DNA of 64,000 bases from Neonectria sp. B-13 (GCA_002682825.1 NOKP01000038.1:1-64000), one strand, 5' to 3'; counted from the first letter of the stretch, positions 1 through 11,545 are shown. Notes: generated by a model from the sequence alone, not told the origin. Numbers and translations: made by a program.

Positions 1-2434
1 GGACTTCAGATGTACATTATTAGAGGCTTGCGCATCATATGATATTTTTATTCTAATTTTATACCATCAATTGGGTGATGTGGCTTACATTGAAGTCGCA
101 GAAGAAAGAAACAGCAGTGACCAAGAAACAGGTTGTGATGCCCCCTCTCCGGTAGGAGAGGGGGGGGCCTAGAAGCCTGCTTAGTCAACCCGCCGGGTAA
201 TGCCTGTACCTTATCCGGACTTCAATGTCTGCTGGCCCCAACACAGTATATTGCTTCGACTATCGCGTTCAACTCAATTATCACCATAGCAGTCCTAGCA
301 TTAAACATCACTAACTGTGTGCTAAAGGAACTTATGCTATGTACGGCAGGGTCATAGTCGGTTCTCACCAACATGAAATACAGTCCTTTCGAGTCAGCTT
401 CTGTCTTGTCCAGGTTCCTAGACTCGCGACGGCTGCCGTGACCTCATGCCAGTCCCAATATGCCTGCAACGCTGACCGCTGTCTTTCCTACGTACCTTAG
501 TGTGATGAAGACATCACCCTTCAACCACTCAAGATGCGCCACGTGCCCCTCGACTGAAACCGGCGCCGGCAGTATCGAGACTGGAAGGATTTTCGCCATT
601 ATTCGTGGACGGGCTTAGAAGTGATGCATTCCCAGGCCTTGGAAACTTCGTAATTGGCTGGAGAACCATGTAAAGAAATAGAGGAATTGAATTAAGGGGC
701 ACGCCGCACACCCATGTGCTCTGGGCCTGTCACTTCAGTGTGATCAGTCGGAACCTTGAACATTTATTTTACCCCATCCGCTGCTGCTGTCTCACGTGAT
801 ATCTGTCGTTTTAAACGCTATCCTCCTTGTCCTCTTCTGAATCCTCACTTACGAGATGACCCTCGTCACTATTTATAACTTGTAACTCTTGTAGACTACT
901 GTTGGCAACATGCAACTGGCTTAGTCTTGGGGTATTTATATTTCAAGTGTCGGCGTCATGTCGCCAGCCTAGCCCCGAAGTACCTTGGATCCCACAGCAT
1001 GAAACAGCCAGGGATGAGCCAGTGGCCCTAGTTGATGTGTAAACAGGTTTAAGACGCCACAAGGCGGTAGGCGCGTAATCCACAAATAGAAGGAATGCGA
1101 CCTCGGCAATGGGCCAACTTTTGGAGGCGACTCAATGATATGATTACTGCGTCACGCGTTGGATGAACAAACGAGCTCAGTGCACGGATTCACACTTGCG
1201 TAATGTCTGCGTATTGATGAGGGCTGATGAATAGTGGTCTGACTGCAGCCGTTCTAGATCAAGCCTCGTCGTGGCATGGCGCAAAACAGTAGGTTTGAAG
1301 CAACACTCCGCCACCACAATGATATCTAGTGTCCAAAAAAACGGGGTACGAGTATTGAATAGGTGGGGCTGTTACTGGTGCTGCATTTGTACTACCGAGG
1401 TCCAATTCAAGAGCACGCACCCAATAAAAGCTCAGCCACACATGGATGTCACCTTTTACCCCGTTTTCGAACGAGGTTGATAAGCACAGGCTATCAGACC
1501 ACGGCGATGACCCTTCACATCATTCAATTCAATTGCTGAGCGCGAGCTGCTGGTGTCTACCTAGAAGATAAAATAAAATAAAATAAAATAAACCAAAAGT
1601 CTAGGGCTATGAAAGAGGGGCGGCACAATGACGATTCTATTCTCAGCGCGTTCCATTCCAAAACTGAGCTTGTACTTTATAGTTTGACAAACTACATTGT
1701 ATGAGATGGCTTGGCAGTCGTCCCGTTAGACAAGCTTTTTGCGCAGTGACGGCCAAGCTTTTTTTTGTCCGTCTTGGCGATCGGGCTCCACTCTGTCAAT
1801 CAGGCTTCATTTCGTAGACTGAGCTGACTTCTAGTCCCCGAGAAGCCCGTCATGATTGCAAATCAAAGCGCTATGACTGGTTGCTGCACAATGTCTCCAC
1901 TAAAGTGTGCACTAAGACCATCCATGACTGCTCGAAGTTACCGCGGCCGTATTTTAAGTGTCGATACTTCAGATGGTGGGAATTGATGGACCTCGGCGTT
2001 ATAGAAGCATCAAGGACATCCATCATCTTCACGCACAAGCGGTAGTGTCTGAAAGCTGTGTTTGCCCTTCACCCATCTGCTTTCAATAAACTTAGAGCCG
2101 AGGTGTACGTGACTAGAAGCCTAAGGACCAAAGCTGATCCGAGACACGAGGGACTTCCTTCCACTGAGTAACATCCCATTGCAGGCGATTTGTTGGGGCG
2201 CGGCTTAGAACACTTGCCCCTGTCTCTTGCTGCGCCCAAGGGTGACGACAGCACTGAGGCTGAAAAGCCTAGCCGCTGTCATTTGTGACGCTCTGCTAGG
2301 CGATGCGAAAACCCGGCGTGCTCCTGACTCGCTCCGAGGGCTAAGATAATTGAAGGGCTATATATCTCATTGTAGATCGCTTGCCTTTCCCTAAAACACT
2401 TGCTTACATTTTGGATTTCATCTCTCATTCCACC
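1..2434. other. Intergenic region, no convincing gene
   Basis: No reading frame here resembles a known family; the longest frames are 60-70 codons without domain features. It holds a perfect GC-rich hairpin near 141-164, an ATAAA pentanucleotide microsatellite near 1567-1592, and the promoter of the DOMON gene with a TATATA box near 2360. Base composition is near that of ordinary genic DNA, so this is not part of the RIP island. Confidence 0.6.
141..164. repeat. Perfect GC-rich hairpin
   Basis: CCCCCTCTCC, a GGTA loop, then the exact reverse complement followed by more G. A similar C-run/G-run hairpin occurs at the 3' end of the LINE relic (59143-59165), so this may be the tail of another retroelement. 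It is not a bacterial-type terminator. Confidence 0.5.
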
Positions 2435-3749
2435 ATGAAACCCACTATTTCCATCTCAATTGCTGCCGCTGTAGCGTTATGTAAGAACTCGAAGCCCTCA
2501 CCATCTCAACTGTCACCAATCTCGGACATTGGAGATCTGCTAACTCCACATTCTTTCCATGTTTAGACGCCCGGATTGCCTCGGCAACGATGTCTTACTG
2601 CCCAAACAACAACGTTTGCTTTCAATGGGGCGTACCGGAAACAGCCGCATCGTCAGGGTCGGGGGACGTCTACTTTCAAATCGAAGCCCCAACCAGCTAC
2701 CAGTGGATCGGGCTCGGTATCGGCTCAGGAATGAACGGTGCCGATATGTTTTTGATCTACCAGGATGGTAATGGCAACGTGACATTGAGTCGCAGAACTT
2801 GCAGTGGGCATAATATGCCACAATACCGGGCAAAGAGCCAAGCCGTACTTATTGACCGCTCGGGCGTTAGCAACGGCACAATGGTAGCCAACATCCGGTG
2901 CCGCGACTGTACTAATTTGGACCTTTCGGGAACCAGTTCATGGATTGCAGCCTGGAAGAAAGGGAATGCACTCGACTCGACGAGTCTATCGGAAACCATT
3001 CAAGAACACGATGGTTACGGCAGCTTCAACATAGACCTCACAAAGGCAACCTCCAATGTCTCCGGAAACCCCTTTATAAATTCCACCAGCAGCAGTTCAG
3101 GTTCCGGTGTGGTCTCTGAATCAGGGGGGAGTTCTGGGCATCTCGCAGATGCTCACGGAATTGTGATGGCTGCTTGTTTTCTTCTTGGCTACCCCATTGG
3201 AGCTGTCTTGATGCCCCTGGTTGGAAAATGGCTTGTGCACGCTGGCTGGCAACTTGTTGTCTTCCTGGGCATGTGGGTCGGATTCGGACTAGGGTACATC
3301 GTCTCCCGTGATGACGGTTCTGTGAGTTTTCACTAATCCTATGTCACCACTCCTCACTCCTGCTTATACAGTTCTTCCAGTGGGGCAACAACTCTCACGT
3401 GGTTCTTGGAGTAATTGTCTGTGCTATGTTGACGATTCAACCTGTGCTGGGATGGCTACATCACCAACACTTCGTCAAACACCAGAGACGAGGCCTGATT
3501 AGCCATGCCCATATTTGGTATGGTAGAATTCTTATGATTGTCGGTGTCGTGAATGGAGGGCTTGGGTTGAAACTTGCGCAGTCCTCTCAACGTTATATTA
3601 TCGGGTACTCTATTGTTACTGCTGGCATAGCTGTAGCATATGTTGCTGGTCTCTTTGTTTCCTCTCATAGGAAGCAAAGGAAGCGCAGTGTGTATCTACT
3701 CTCATCTCAGAGTCCAAGCGATGAAGGATACAATCTCCAGAATAGATGA
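2435..3749 (+). CDS. DOMON / cytochrome b561 membrane protein
   Basis: Three exons: 2435-2480, 2567-3321, 3372-3749; introns 2481-2566 (branch CTAAC) and 3322-3371; 392 residues. A signal peptide (MKPTISISIAAAVAL) leads into a cellobiose-dehydrogenase-type cytochrome (DOMON) domain at about residues 24-185, with candidate haem ligands Met in GADMFLIYQ and His in EHDGYGSF. A Ser/Gly-rich linker follows, then a cytochrome b561 region of about five membrane helices with conserved histidines (ADAHGIVM, NSHVVLG, SHAHIWYGR). In the family such proteins pass electrons across a membrane, often the plasma membrane, from ascorbate-like or extracellular donors. The start is fixed by the signal peptide; the first exon is joined through a split Tyr codon. 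The gene looks intact and stands alone at the edge of the AT-rich island. Confidence 0.88.
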
Positions 3750-5257
3750 ATAACATAGGGTAGTATAGACTGAGAGCTATAAAATACTAGCGGAATTTTT
3801 GAAAGGCCAGCACGGGTGTGCGGGACTTGATAATAATCGAGTAGCTTGTAGGGCTAAAAGATCAATTAGTATCTACACTTATTATCTACTCTTCATGACA
3901 CACATTTCACATGTAAGTAGTCACTACAAGGAACGCGAGCGTTGAACAAGGCAAATTGTGGAAGGTAACCTCCTCAAGACTATCTTTAATGTAAAACCAA
4001 GGGGCATCTTTCAACAAACACAGCGCCCCGCGATCTCGGAGCCTCGACGATCTAGTACTTTGCGAAGCCCAGCCGCTCTTGATATCCGCATGGTCGGATT
4101 TCCTTGGATGCGTGAGCACGTTCTTTTGGTTGATCATCTGGTACCCACATGCGGCACGCCCGTGGCCTGGCTACGCGGCAAGATTCTCGATCAGTGCCTT
4201 GAGGTCGGATGGCCGCTGGATCGTGCGTGGACTTTGCAGCGGCCATAAGCTTGCTAACTCCAATTTTCATATTCGAATGGCATTAAAGTATGAAATTGTT
4301 AAAAGCCAGGCCGAGAAAAGAGTAAGACCTAGGTTGTCCTTGCTTCTATTGGTGTCTTTCCATATGTCTTCCTATATACTAGTCTCACAGAGACATCAAG
4401 TAATGTGATCAATCGTTTATTACGTTCATATAGATTTCAGAAAATTAAAAGGCATTCAATAAACTCTCTCTGAATGAAGTACCTACTGTTCATTATCACG
4501 GCTAGAACTCTAGTACTAAGTTAAGTATATTATTAAACTCCTTTAGTATAGAAAACATAAAGCTCTAGAACTTAAAAGTATATACTAAGAACATTAAGCT
4601 ACTGTTTTCTCTAGCAAATACTAGGCTATAGGATATATTAATATTCTTAAGTACTAAAATATCTAAACCTAGAATATTACTAAAGTTAGATATTATTAGT
4701 CTACTAAGAAAGGTTAATATAGTAAGTATAAAGATAGTTAAAGCATTTCTATCTAGGTATATTAAGCTAAGCTTTCCTAGAGATACCTTAGACTATAATA
4801 CTTATTCTATAAGATATAGCTATTAGCTTTAGTTAGAGCTATCTCTAAGATGTAAATAGATCTTTAACTTACTATTAAGAAAGCAACCTTGGCACCTATA
4901 ATCCACTCGATGAATGTAGGTGTGAACAAGGTGGAGCTGCAAGTCGGTCCACCAACTTGGGTTTGTTTATAGGACATGCCACCGACTGAGTTTCTCCGAG
5001 AGCTAAGTCGTGATATTCCTCGTCTTAATGTCGTATGGTGGGTTGTAAGCCTGTGTTGGAAGTGATGGATACAGACGCTCCAGTCTCTGTGTGTGGGTAA
5101 ATAAGGGCGACTGCCCCCTCTCCTGTAGTACTAATATCTTACTCCCAGAATCAATTCAACAACTTGAAACTCATGCCTCTCTCTCTCGCTCGCCCACCTC
5201 TCACACTAACAGTTGTAGCATCTGAACCGCCAGCACGCCGAAGACCGAGCCCACCAA
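3750..5257. other. Intergenic, entering the AT-rich island
   Basis: 3750-4400 is ordinary intergenic DNA with only shadow-type frames. From about 4410 to 4890 the sequence becomes very AT-rich, dense in TA, CTAG and TTAA, with no frame; it reads as RIP-mutated repeat debris. From about 4900 to 5257 composition returns to normal and includes TATA-like stretches (TTTATAGG near 4966, GTAAATAAGG near 5096), probably the promoter of the short ORF at 5258. Confidence 0.5.
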
Positions 5258-5602
5258 ATGGCCGTGGAGACCGAACTGGCGCAGCGGCCAACCATTTCTT
5301 CGCCAAAGCGCACTAGGGAACGGGAAGAGCTTCCAACTCCGCCGCTCACGCAGCTAAACCGCTCCCCGAAGAGGCAGCGGCCGATGCGGGAAACCGTCCA
5401 ACTCCAGCGAGAGTCGATCAATTCCATCCTACAATACCATGAATCTTGCTTTCGCGACAAGGAGGAGGCATCTGCAACAAGATCATGGTGCAAAGAGGTC
5501 CCACTCGCCCTTCAGGTAGAGGCTTCAAAGTCACAATTTCTGTCACATATAAGTCACAGTTGTACTACGCATTAGCGGAGTGCGCATTCCATTTTGCCAT
5601 AG
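5258..5602 (+). CDS. Short hypothetical ORF at transposon boundary
   Basis: A charged, proline-rich frame starts MAVETELAQRPTISSPKRTR and runs open for 105 codons. One GT-AG intron (5515-5575) would instead give a product of about 94 residues ending at 5602. The region has normal GC, a TATA-like upstream region and a CT-rich leader, unlike the RIPped DNA that begins about 150 bases downstream. No family is recognised. It may be a real small gene, or the 5' end of a longer gene cut by the copia insertion. The lack of an obvious domain keeps confidence low. Confidence 0.3.
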
Positions 5603-5739
5603 CTAGCAATGCGACAGTTATGAGCCCGGTCTGCACCAACAGATTGGGTTAACTTCATACCTTTTGATCCCGATTATCACGATCATAATGACCCTTGTTG
5701 TTAACCCCTTTCTATCCCTTCCAACTATGCCTTTCTAAT

Positions 5740-7016
5740 GCCAGCCGCGGATCAAGAAAGCTCTTCCTAGGTTACTCTTTGGGGCCCCAGTGACTGGAAA
5801 CGCTGGCTTAATACTATTAAGAAATAAGCCTTAATCGATAAGGTATAGGATTTCATTGACCCTTTTAAAGACAATAAGAAGGTTATTATAATTCCTATTA
5901 AGCCTACCTTTAGCTAAGTTAACCCTAGAGCTAATATCTTTAATGCCCTAATTAATAATAAGATTAAACAACTTAATTACCTTAATAGGGTCTATTAAAG
6001 TAACCTTTATATCTAATAGGACTATAAGAAAGCTCTTTTTTTAATCTAAATATATATTATAAATATAATTAGTAATTTCTGTACTATAATTAAGAATATT
6101 AAAGACATTATAACTTAATTATTCCTACTATAAGCTAAGATTAAGCTATTTAATTAAGCTCTTAAATAAGATATTATAACTTAATATTATAATATTCTTA
6201 AGAGCTTAGACTATAAAAAGACCTTTTAATAGGTCTTTAATTGATAGAAGGTTTTTATAAAGACTAAGAAAGCTAATATCCCTAATGTATAAGGATTTTA
6301 ATCTATTTAATATTTTATTTAAGTAATTAAAAAGATTAATTTTACATTTTCTAACTTTTAAACTAATATAATCAATTAAACTAAGAGTATAAAAGCTCTT
6401 AATTAGAAAGATACTATTCTTAATAGTATAAAGATTAGTAAGATCTTTATTAAATAGCTACTTTTAGACCCTATTACTAAAAGGAAGGCTTTTCCTTCCT
6501 TCTAAGAAAGCTTAAATAAGCCTAATACTTAGAAAAAGGCTAAATTACTATTAAAATACCTATATATAGAAAAACACTAGTATACTAATTATTCCTATCT
6601 TAATAAGAATAAGAGGCTATAGAGCTAAAAGCCTAATAATAGTATTTAATTTAAGGTTAATAAAAAGCTTAAAGACTTAAAAGTTAAAATTAAGGTTAAT
6701 AAGTTCTTAGTCTAAAGGACTAAATAGTTAACTTAAAAGACTATAATCTTTAAGAAGGTTAAAAGTATTATATTTATAAGAGTATATATTAAGTAATAAT
6801 ATTAGTAAGACTAACTAACCTTTTTAAAGTTATCCTTTTTAACTATTAAGAAATATCTCTTAAAAGACTTATTTATCTTTAACTTTAGATTAAATATATA
6901 TATTTATAATAACCTTAATTAATTCATTAAATATTAACTAATTAAAAACCCTAAATTCATTTTTACTAATAGGCTCTAAGAGGAGATTTTAGGCTATAGT
7001 AAGGTCTATCTATTTA
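5740..7016 (+). mobile_element. RIP-mutated Ty1/copia gag-protease relic
   Basis: Read in shifting forward frames, the AT-saturated sequence still shows the order of a copia polyprotein N-terminus. There is a UBN2-type gag region with tryptophan/proline landmarks (about 5790-6310), a lysine-rich stretch, a decayed CCHC knuckle region whose cysteines have become Tyr/Ser-type codons (about 6550-6610), and a retropepsin-like segment (about 6865-7000). TAG and TAA stops interrupt every frame, as expected from C-to-T change at CA sites by RIP. No integrase or reverse transcriptase part follows, because the 1-kb element at 7017 interrupts it. It is non-functional. Confidence 0.55.
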
Positions 7017-7204
7017 GATATTTAGATATAATAGTCCTTAGTAGCATACACCTAGAGAAGAGGCTAAAGGTTAAACAGTATAAAAGAAAACAGAAAAAAC
7101 AACAGTATAATAGGCTTAATACCCAAGCCCAAGGCAACAATGACTCAAGGAGATAAAAGTTTCTACTATAAAGTTAAGGTGTAAGTTTTGCTGCCCCAAT
7201 CAGC

Positions 7205-7284
7205 TGGAAAAGCTAGATCTTGGAAAAGCTAGATCTTGGAAAAGCTAGATCTTAGAAAAGCTAGATCTTAGAAAAGCTAGACCT
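7205..7284 (+). repeat. Five tandem 16-bp repeats
   Basis: The unit TGGAAAAGCTAGATCT (fourth and fifth copies begin TAG) is repeated five times without spacers inside copy A. The RIPped copy B retains only about two units at 8245-8277, so the array length differs between the two copies. Confidence 0.85.
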
Positions 7285-7401
7285 TAGAAAAGGCTAAAAC
7301 CCCTTAGGATAAAAGCCCAGCTAACCTCTATGCTTTCCAGGCTCTTTGCATTCCATCTGACCTTCCAAACAATACAACAACCACACCACCGATTACACAA
7401 G

Positions 7402-7842
7402 ATGACTGCTGTCCAAATCGCACTATAGCCCGGCAAGCCCTTGCCAAGCTATACACATAGGCTCTCATATGACCTATATATCGAATTGAAAGAACATCCA
7501 AGCCTTATTTCTATGCTGCAAATTGCAGCTCAAAAGTCTAGCCTAGGGCATATAAAACAGCCTATGATCAACCACTTTAGACCTAAGGAGTTGATCCAAT
7601 TAGCAGTCTTTGGCTGCAATATCCTACTACAAAAGGAAATAAAGCTTAATACAGCAATCACCCAATGGATTGCAATAGAACAGCTCTTTCTAAAGAGGCT
7701 AGCTCTAAAGCTAGAAAGGAACAGCAATATTACTACTGCAGAGAAGGAGTTCCTCGAGAAGCTATACAACCCTATCTATGCCTCATGGATCATGCAGTTG
7801 ACAGATAACATCGTTCTGACCAACCTGCAGCTGAAGGAGTAA
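7402..7842 (+). pseudogene. Unknown element-encoded ORF with in-frame TAG
   Basis: From ATG 7402 the frame runs eight codons to a TAG at 7426-7428, then stays open for 138 codons to a stop at 7840-7842. The TAG could be a CAG changed by RIP. The product is Leu/Ile/Lys-rich, probably helical, with no domain I recognise. The homologous frame in copy B (about 8440-8832) is shattered by TA-rich changes. It is either the only gene of a non-autonomous element or a captured fragment. Confidence 0.4.
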
Positions 7843-8059
7843 TGCATTGGAAACCGAGGGAATCTGGTCATCTCTAACATCAGCCACGAAGCATGGAGGG
7901 ATTTGGCGGAGGGAGTTTGGAGGGGGCAAAAGTCAATAATTAGGTTCAAAATCCAAAGATCTATCCCCCCGTTAAGCTCAAGCAAAGGAAACACGTGACT
8001 GTTCAGCGCAATCGCGGATAAGCAGAAACAGTGGTCCAAACAGTAGTTTCAACAGTGCT

Positions 8060-8985
8060 ATTTAGATATAATAGTCCTTAGTAGTATATACCTAGAGAAG
8101 GAGCTAAAGATTAAATAGTATAAAAGAAAATAGAAAAAACAATAGTATAATAGGCTTAATACCTAAGCCTAAAGTAATAATAACTTAAGAAGATAAAAGT
8201 TTCTATTATAAAGTTAAAGTATAAGTTTTACTATCTTAATTAGCTAGAAAAGCTAGATCTTAGAAAAGCTAGATCTTAGAAAAGGCTAAAATCCCTTAGG
8301 ATAAAAGCTTAGCCTTTATACTTTCTAGGTTATCTTTTTACATTTTATTTAACCTTTTATATAATATAATAATTATACTACTAATTGTATAAAATAATTA
8401 TTATCTGAATTATATTATAGTCTAATAAGCTCTTACTAAGCTATATATATAGACTCTTATATAATCTATATAGTAAATTAAAAGAATATTCAAGTCTTAT
8501 TTCTATACTATAAATTATAGCTTAAAAGTCTAATCTAAAGTATATAAAATAGTTTATAATTAACTACTTTAAACTTAAAGAGTTAGTTTAATTAGTAGTC
8601 TTTAGTTATAATATTCTACTATAAGAGAAAATATAGCTTAATATAATAATAGCTTAGTAGATTATAATAGAATAGCTCTTTCTAAAGAGGCTAGCTCTAA
8701 AGCTAGAAAGGAATAATAATATTATTACTATAGAGAAAGAGTTCCTTAAGAAGCTATATAACTCTATCTATGCCTTATAGATCATATAGTTAATAGGTAA
8801 TATCATTCTAACCAATCTATAGCTGAAGGAGTAATGCATTAGAAACTAAGGGAATCCTACTATAGTTATCTCTAATATTAGCTATAAAGTATAAAGGGAT
8901 TTAGTAGAGGGAATTCTAGGAAGCTTTAGTATAATTATAGATAAGTAGAAATAGTAGTTTAAATAGTAGTTTTAATAGTGATATA
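8060..8985 (+). mobile_element. 1-kb repeat element, copy B (heavily RIPped)
   Basis: It is collinear with copy A from the same TATTTAGATATAATAG start box to TTTTAATAGTG, but nearly every CA/TG context has become TA. It is about 117 bases shorter, from fewer 16-bp units and a missing or replaced block opposite about 7905-8015. It has no intact frame. Confidence 0.65.
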
Positions 8986-8987
8986 TT

Positions 8988-9445
8988 ATTATTATAATTT
9001 ATATTACTTACTATAATATTCTAATCTACTTAATTATTAAATTATATATCTTAGATTTACCTTATACTCTTAGGTTAAACCTAACTATTATAAGTTATAA
9101 CTAATAGAACTATAATATACTTACTTTTTCTCTTTAACTATAGAAGGACTATAACTTATAGAAATAATATTACTTTAAAAGTAATAATACTTTAGGACTA
9201 ATATACTCCTAAGTACTATTACTTTATATTATATATATATATATTTACTTAATATATTAAATAAGAGCCTTAAGCTCTTTAACTATTAATACTTTAATTT
9301 ACTTAATACTTAATTATATAATAACTTACCTTTATATATTACTATTATAATCTATATTACTTACTATAATATTCTAATCTACTTAATTATTAAACTATAC
9401 ATCTTAGACCTACTTTAGACCCTTAGATTAAACCTAACTATTATA
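8988..9445. repeat. Pair of direct repeats of about 105 bp (LTR-like)
   Basis: The sequence at about 8988-9095 recurs at about 9339-9445 in the same orientation with few differences; both contain TATTACTTACTATAATATTC. The roughly 250 bases between them are AT-rich and have no frame. This could be a short LTR pair of a deleted retroelement, or a tandem relic. Confidence 0.5.
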
Positions 9446-9540
9446 ATTATACTATTGTTTTTTCTATTTTCTTTAATACTATTTAACCTTTAGCCTTTTC
9501 TCTAGGTATATACTATTAAGGACTATTATATCTAAATAGA
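9405..9540 (-). mobile_element. Inverted fragment of the 1-kb element
   Basis: The reverse complement begins CTATTTAGATATAATAGTCC, the start box of copies A and B, and continues collinear with them for roughly 110 bases before running into the direct-repeat sequence. It is RIPped and carries no frame. Confidence 0.55.
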
Positions 9541-10314
9541 ATAGGTTTAAAAAGGAAAAGCTAAGCTTAGTTATTTATCTTTTAATAGTCTTACTCCTAA
9601 TAGTAATAAGCACTTATAATAGATATTATAAAAACCTTATAAAAGAAAGAAGTCTATTTTATACTTATTATTTTATTTATAAATTATATAACTTAAAAAC
9701 TGTCCCTCTATAAGGGAACCTAATGTATAATAATTATTATATTATATATTAATTTCTTTATCTTAAGCCTAGTTGGTTTTAAAGTTCTTTATTAATCTTT
9801 ATATTTGACTTAAACCTATCTATCTTTTCTATTTAGTCTAAGTTTTTCCTTAACCCTATATAATCCTTCCCTCTGATTTTATAATACTAAACTAACTAGC
9901 TATTTATACTAGCTCTATATACTCTAGTAGCTCCTAGAACTATAAGGTATATTTATCTCTAGTTAATTTATTAATAATAGCTTTATCCTAGTATAACTTA
10001 GCTTTTAATCTTCTAATAAGCTTTTTAAGAAATTCCTTTTTCTTTCTAATAAAGCTAATATTATTAACTTTAGTACCTTTATCATTTAGGAGTAAGTAGT
10101 AGCTAAATATAACTAGATGTACTATTTAGATAGTATTAACTACTATATAACTAAACTTAAAGCTATTAAGGTTATAGATTTTAGCCTAGTAAAGCTACTA
10201 CTTATACTTAGTAGGCTTAATCTTTCTATCTAGAGAGTAATAGTATTCTATTTTATATACTTTATAGCTCTATTTCTTACTATTAGGTTATAAGATATAA
10301 TAGGTAATAGTAAA
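9541..10314. other. AT-saturated RIP debris
   Basis: This is continuous TA-rich DNA with stops in all frames and no unit I could assign to a retroelement domain. It is presumably more of the copia-type island. Confidence 0.5.
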
Positions 10315-10685
10315 AGTAGAATGTATTATAGTTATATTATATTATATTATAGTATATTAAGAAAGAGGGAAGAAGACTAGTTAGACTTATTAGCTTAATA
10401 AGAGATAGTTATTTATATGTACTATAGTTTAGGATAAGCTTTTTATAAATTGAATATTAAGGTTAGAGAAAGAGACTTAAATAGGTTATAAAAATAGGCT
10501 TAAGATATAATATTAATATAAACTATATTACTAAGAAAGCTTATTATATTTAAGTTATTAGGATTAATAGTACTAGGTATAGTATCTTACTATATTAACT
10601 ATTATATATTATCTATTATATTATCTTAATCTATTAGATAATATTAACTAAGGCTAAAATTACTATAAATAACTTAAAAACTGAA
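10315..10685 (+). repeat. Left arm of inverted repeat around peroxidase relic
   Basis: This RIPped stretch matches, in reverse complement, the block at about 11790-12110. A recognisable core is AATATTAACTAAGGCTAAAA near the inner end. The same core occurs at about 22205-22240. It may be a LTR of the local retroelement family. Confidence 0.6.
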
Positions 10686-10914
10686 TATTTATAAAGACTT
10701 TTTATTATGTTTAGTTTAAGAAGGTTATTAGCCTTAATTATAGTAAGGTTTATTGAGAAATCTTAAGCTATAGGATATCTAAGAATAATAATATTAAACA
10801 TTCAATATGCCTTATATAGCCCTTCAGCCTCTCTGAGATCATAATACAATGTGTGGGACTAAAACAAGGACCCCTTGTTCAGGCTGACTCAGGTTGAAGC
10901 AGCGACCGCTCAGT

Positions 10915-11545
10915 TCCACGAATAGAAAGGGAAATGGTCGATGACGGTTTTGGGCGTCTTGCTGGTGAGACGTTGACCAAGCTGGTCGGCAGAATCTCCA
11001 AGAGTGAAATCATCCCTGCTATTCCTGGCTCTGGCGTGGACTGCGATGGCATTCCGTACAGTTTGACAGAGGAGTTTGTTTCCGTCTACCGCATGCAACT
11101 CTCTGATTCCTGGTAGGTCAAAATGTTCTCTCTGATTATGATTATTGCTGACGCTGTCTAGACAACGTCGCTTTCTTCAACGCTAAGAATGGCAAGCACG
11201 AGAACATTATGCCTACGCTTGACCTCACCTTTAAGACCGCCGACAAGCCCTTTAAGCAAGACGGTCTCTCATTCGCCGACGCATTCTACTCCTTCGGCAT
11301 CAACTACCCCAGTACCATCACCAACAAGAACTACCCCGACTTCCTCCGTGACCTCAAGACTCCCGATGGTCTCCACTGCGATCTCGGCACTGTCGACATC
11401 ATCTGCAACTGTGAGCGTGGCGTCACTTCCCTGAACTAGAAGGCACACTCAAGGGCAGCAAGAATGCCTTTGCGCCATAGAAGCAGTTTGAGAAGTCGAA
11501 GCTATATACTGGAATTGAGACGAATGCGCCAAAGAAGAACTAATA
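10915..11545 (+). pseudogene. Animal-type haem peroxidase fragment, broken
   Basis: The first frame (10934-11112) reads DCDGIPYSLTEEFVSVYRM, and the second (11162-11439) carries FFNAKNGKHE, FADAFYSFGINYP and TPDGLHCDLGTVDI. That order resembles the middle of fungal members of the animal haem peroxidase family (PF03098). A 49-base GT-AG intron (11113-11161, TGCTGAC branch) survives. One extra A near 11097 shifts the frame before the intron, and the second frame ends early at 11439. A further short frame up to about 11542 ends ETNAPKKN and could be part of the same gene or another fragment. N-terminal and most C-terminal parts are absent, so it is not functional. Composition is normal, so the piece escaped the RIP seen on both sides. 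Confidence 0.6.

Larger units (their letters stand above)
7017..8059 (+). mobile_element. 1-kb repeat element, copy A (nearly unmutated)
   Basis: This unit begins at a TATTTAGATATAATAG box and ends near TTTCAACAGTG. The same order of sequence recurs immediately downstream at 8060-8985, where most C-to-T/G-to-A positions have changed. Copy A keeps normal GC, an ORF of about 147 codons and a five-unit tandem array. It lacks recognisable transposase or retroelement domains, so it may be non-autonomous or an LTR/UTR part of the surrounding copia family. Fragments of the same family recur at about 9405-9540 (inverted) and 22250-22370. Confidence 0.6.

Noticed and set aside
141..164. GC hairpin as a transcription terminator
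   Set aside because: The window is fungal; a stem-loop of this kind has no established terminator role there, and there is no gene directly upstream.
3907..4408. Overlapping frames of 72-109 codons on both strands
   Set aside because: No domain, no splice-consistent extension, and they lie in the transition to repeat DNA.
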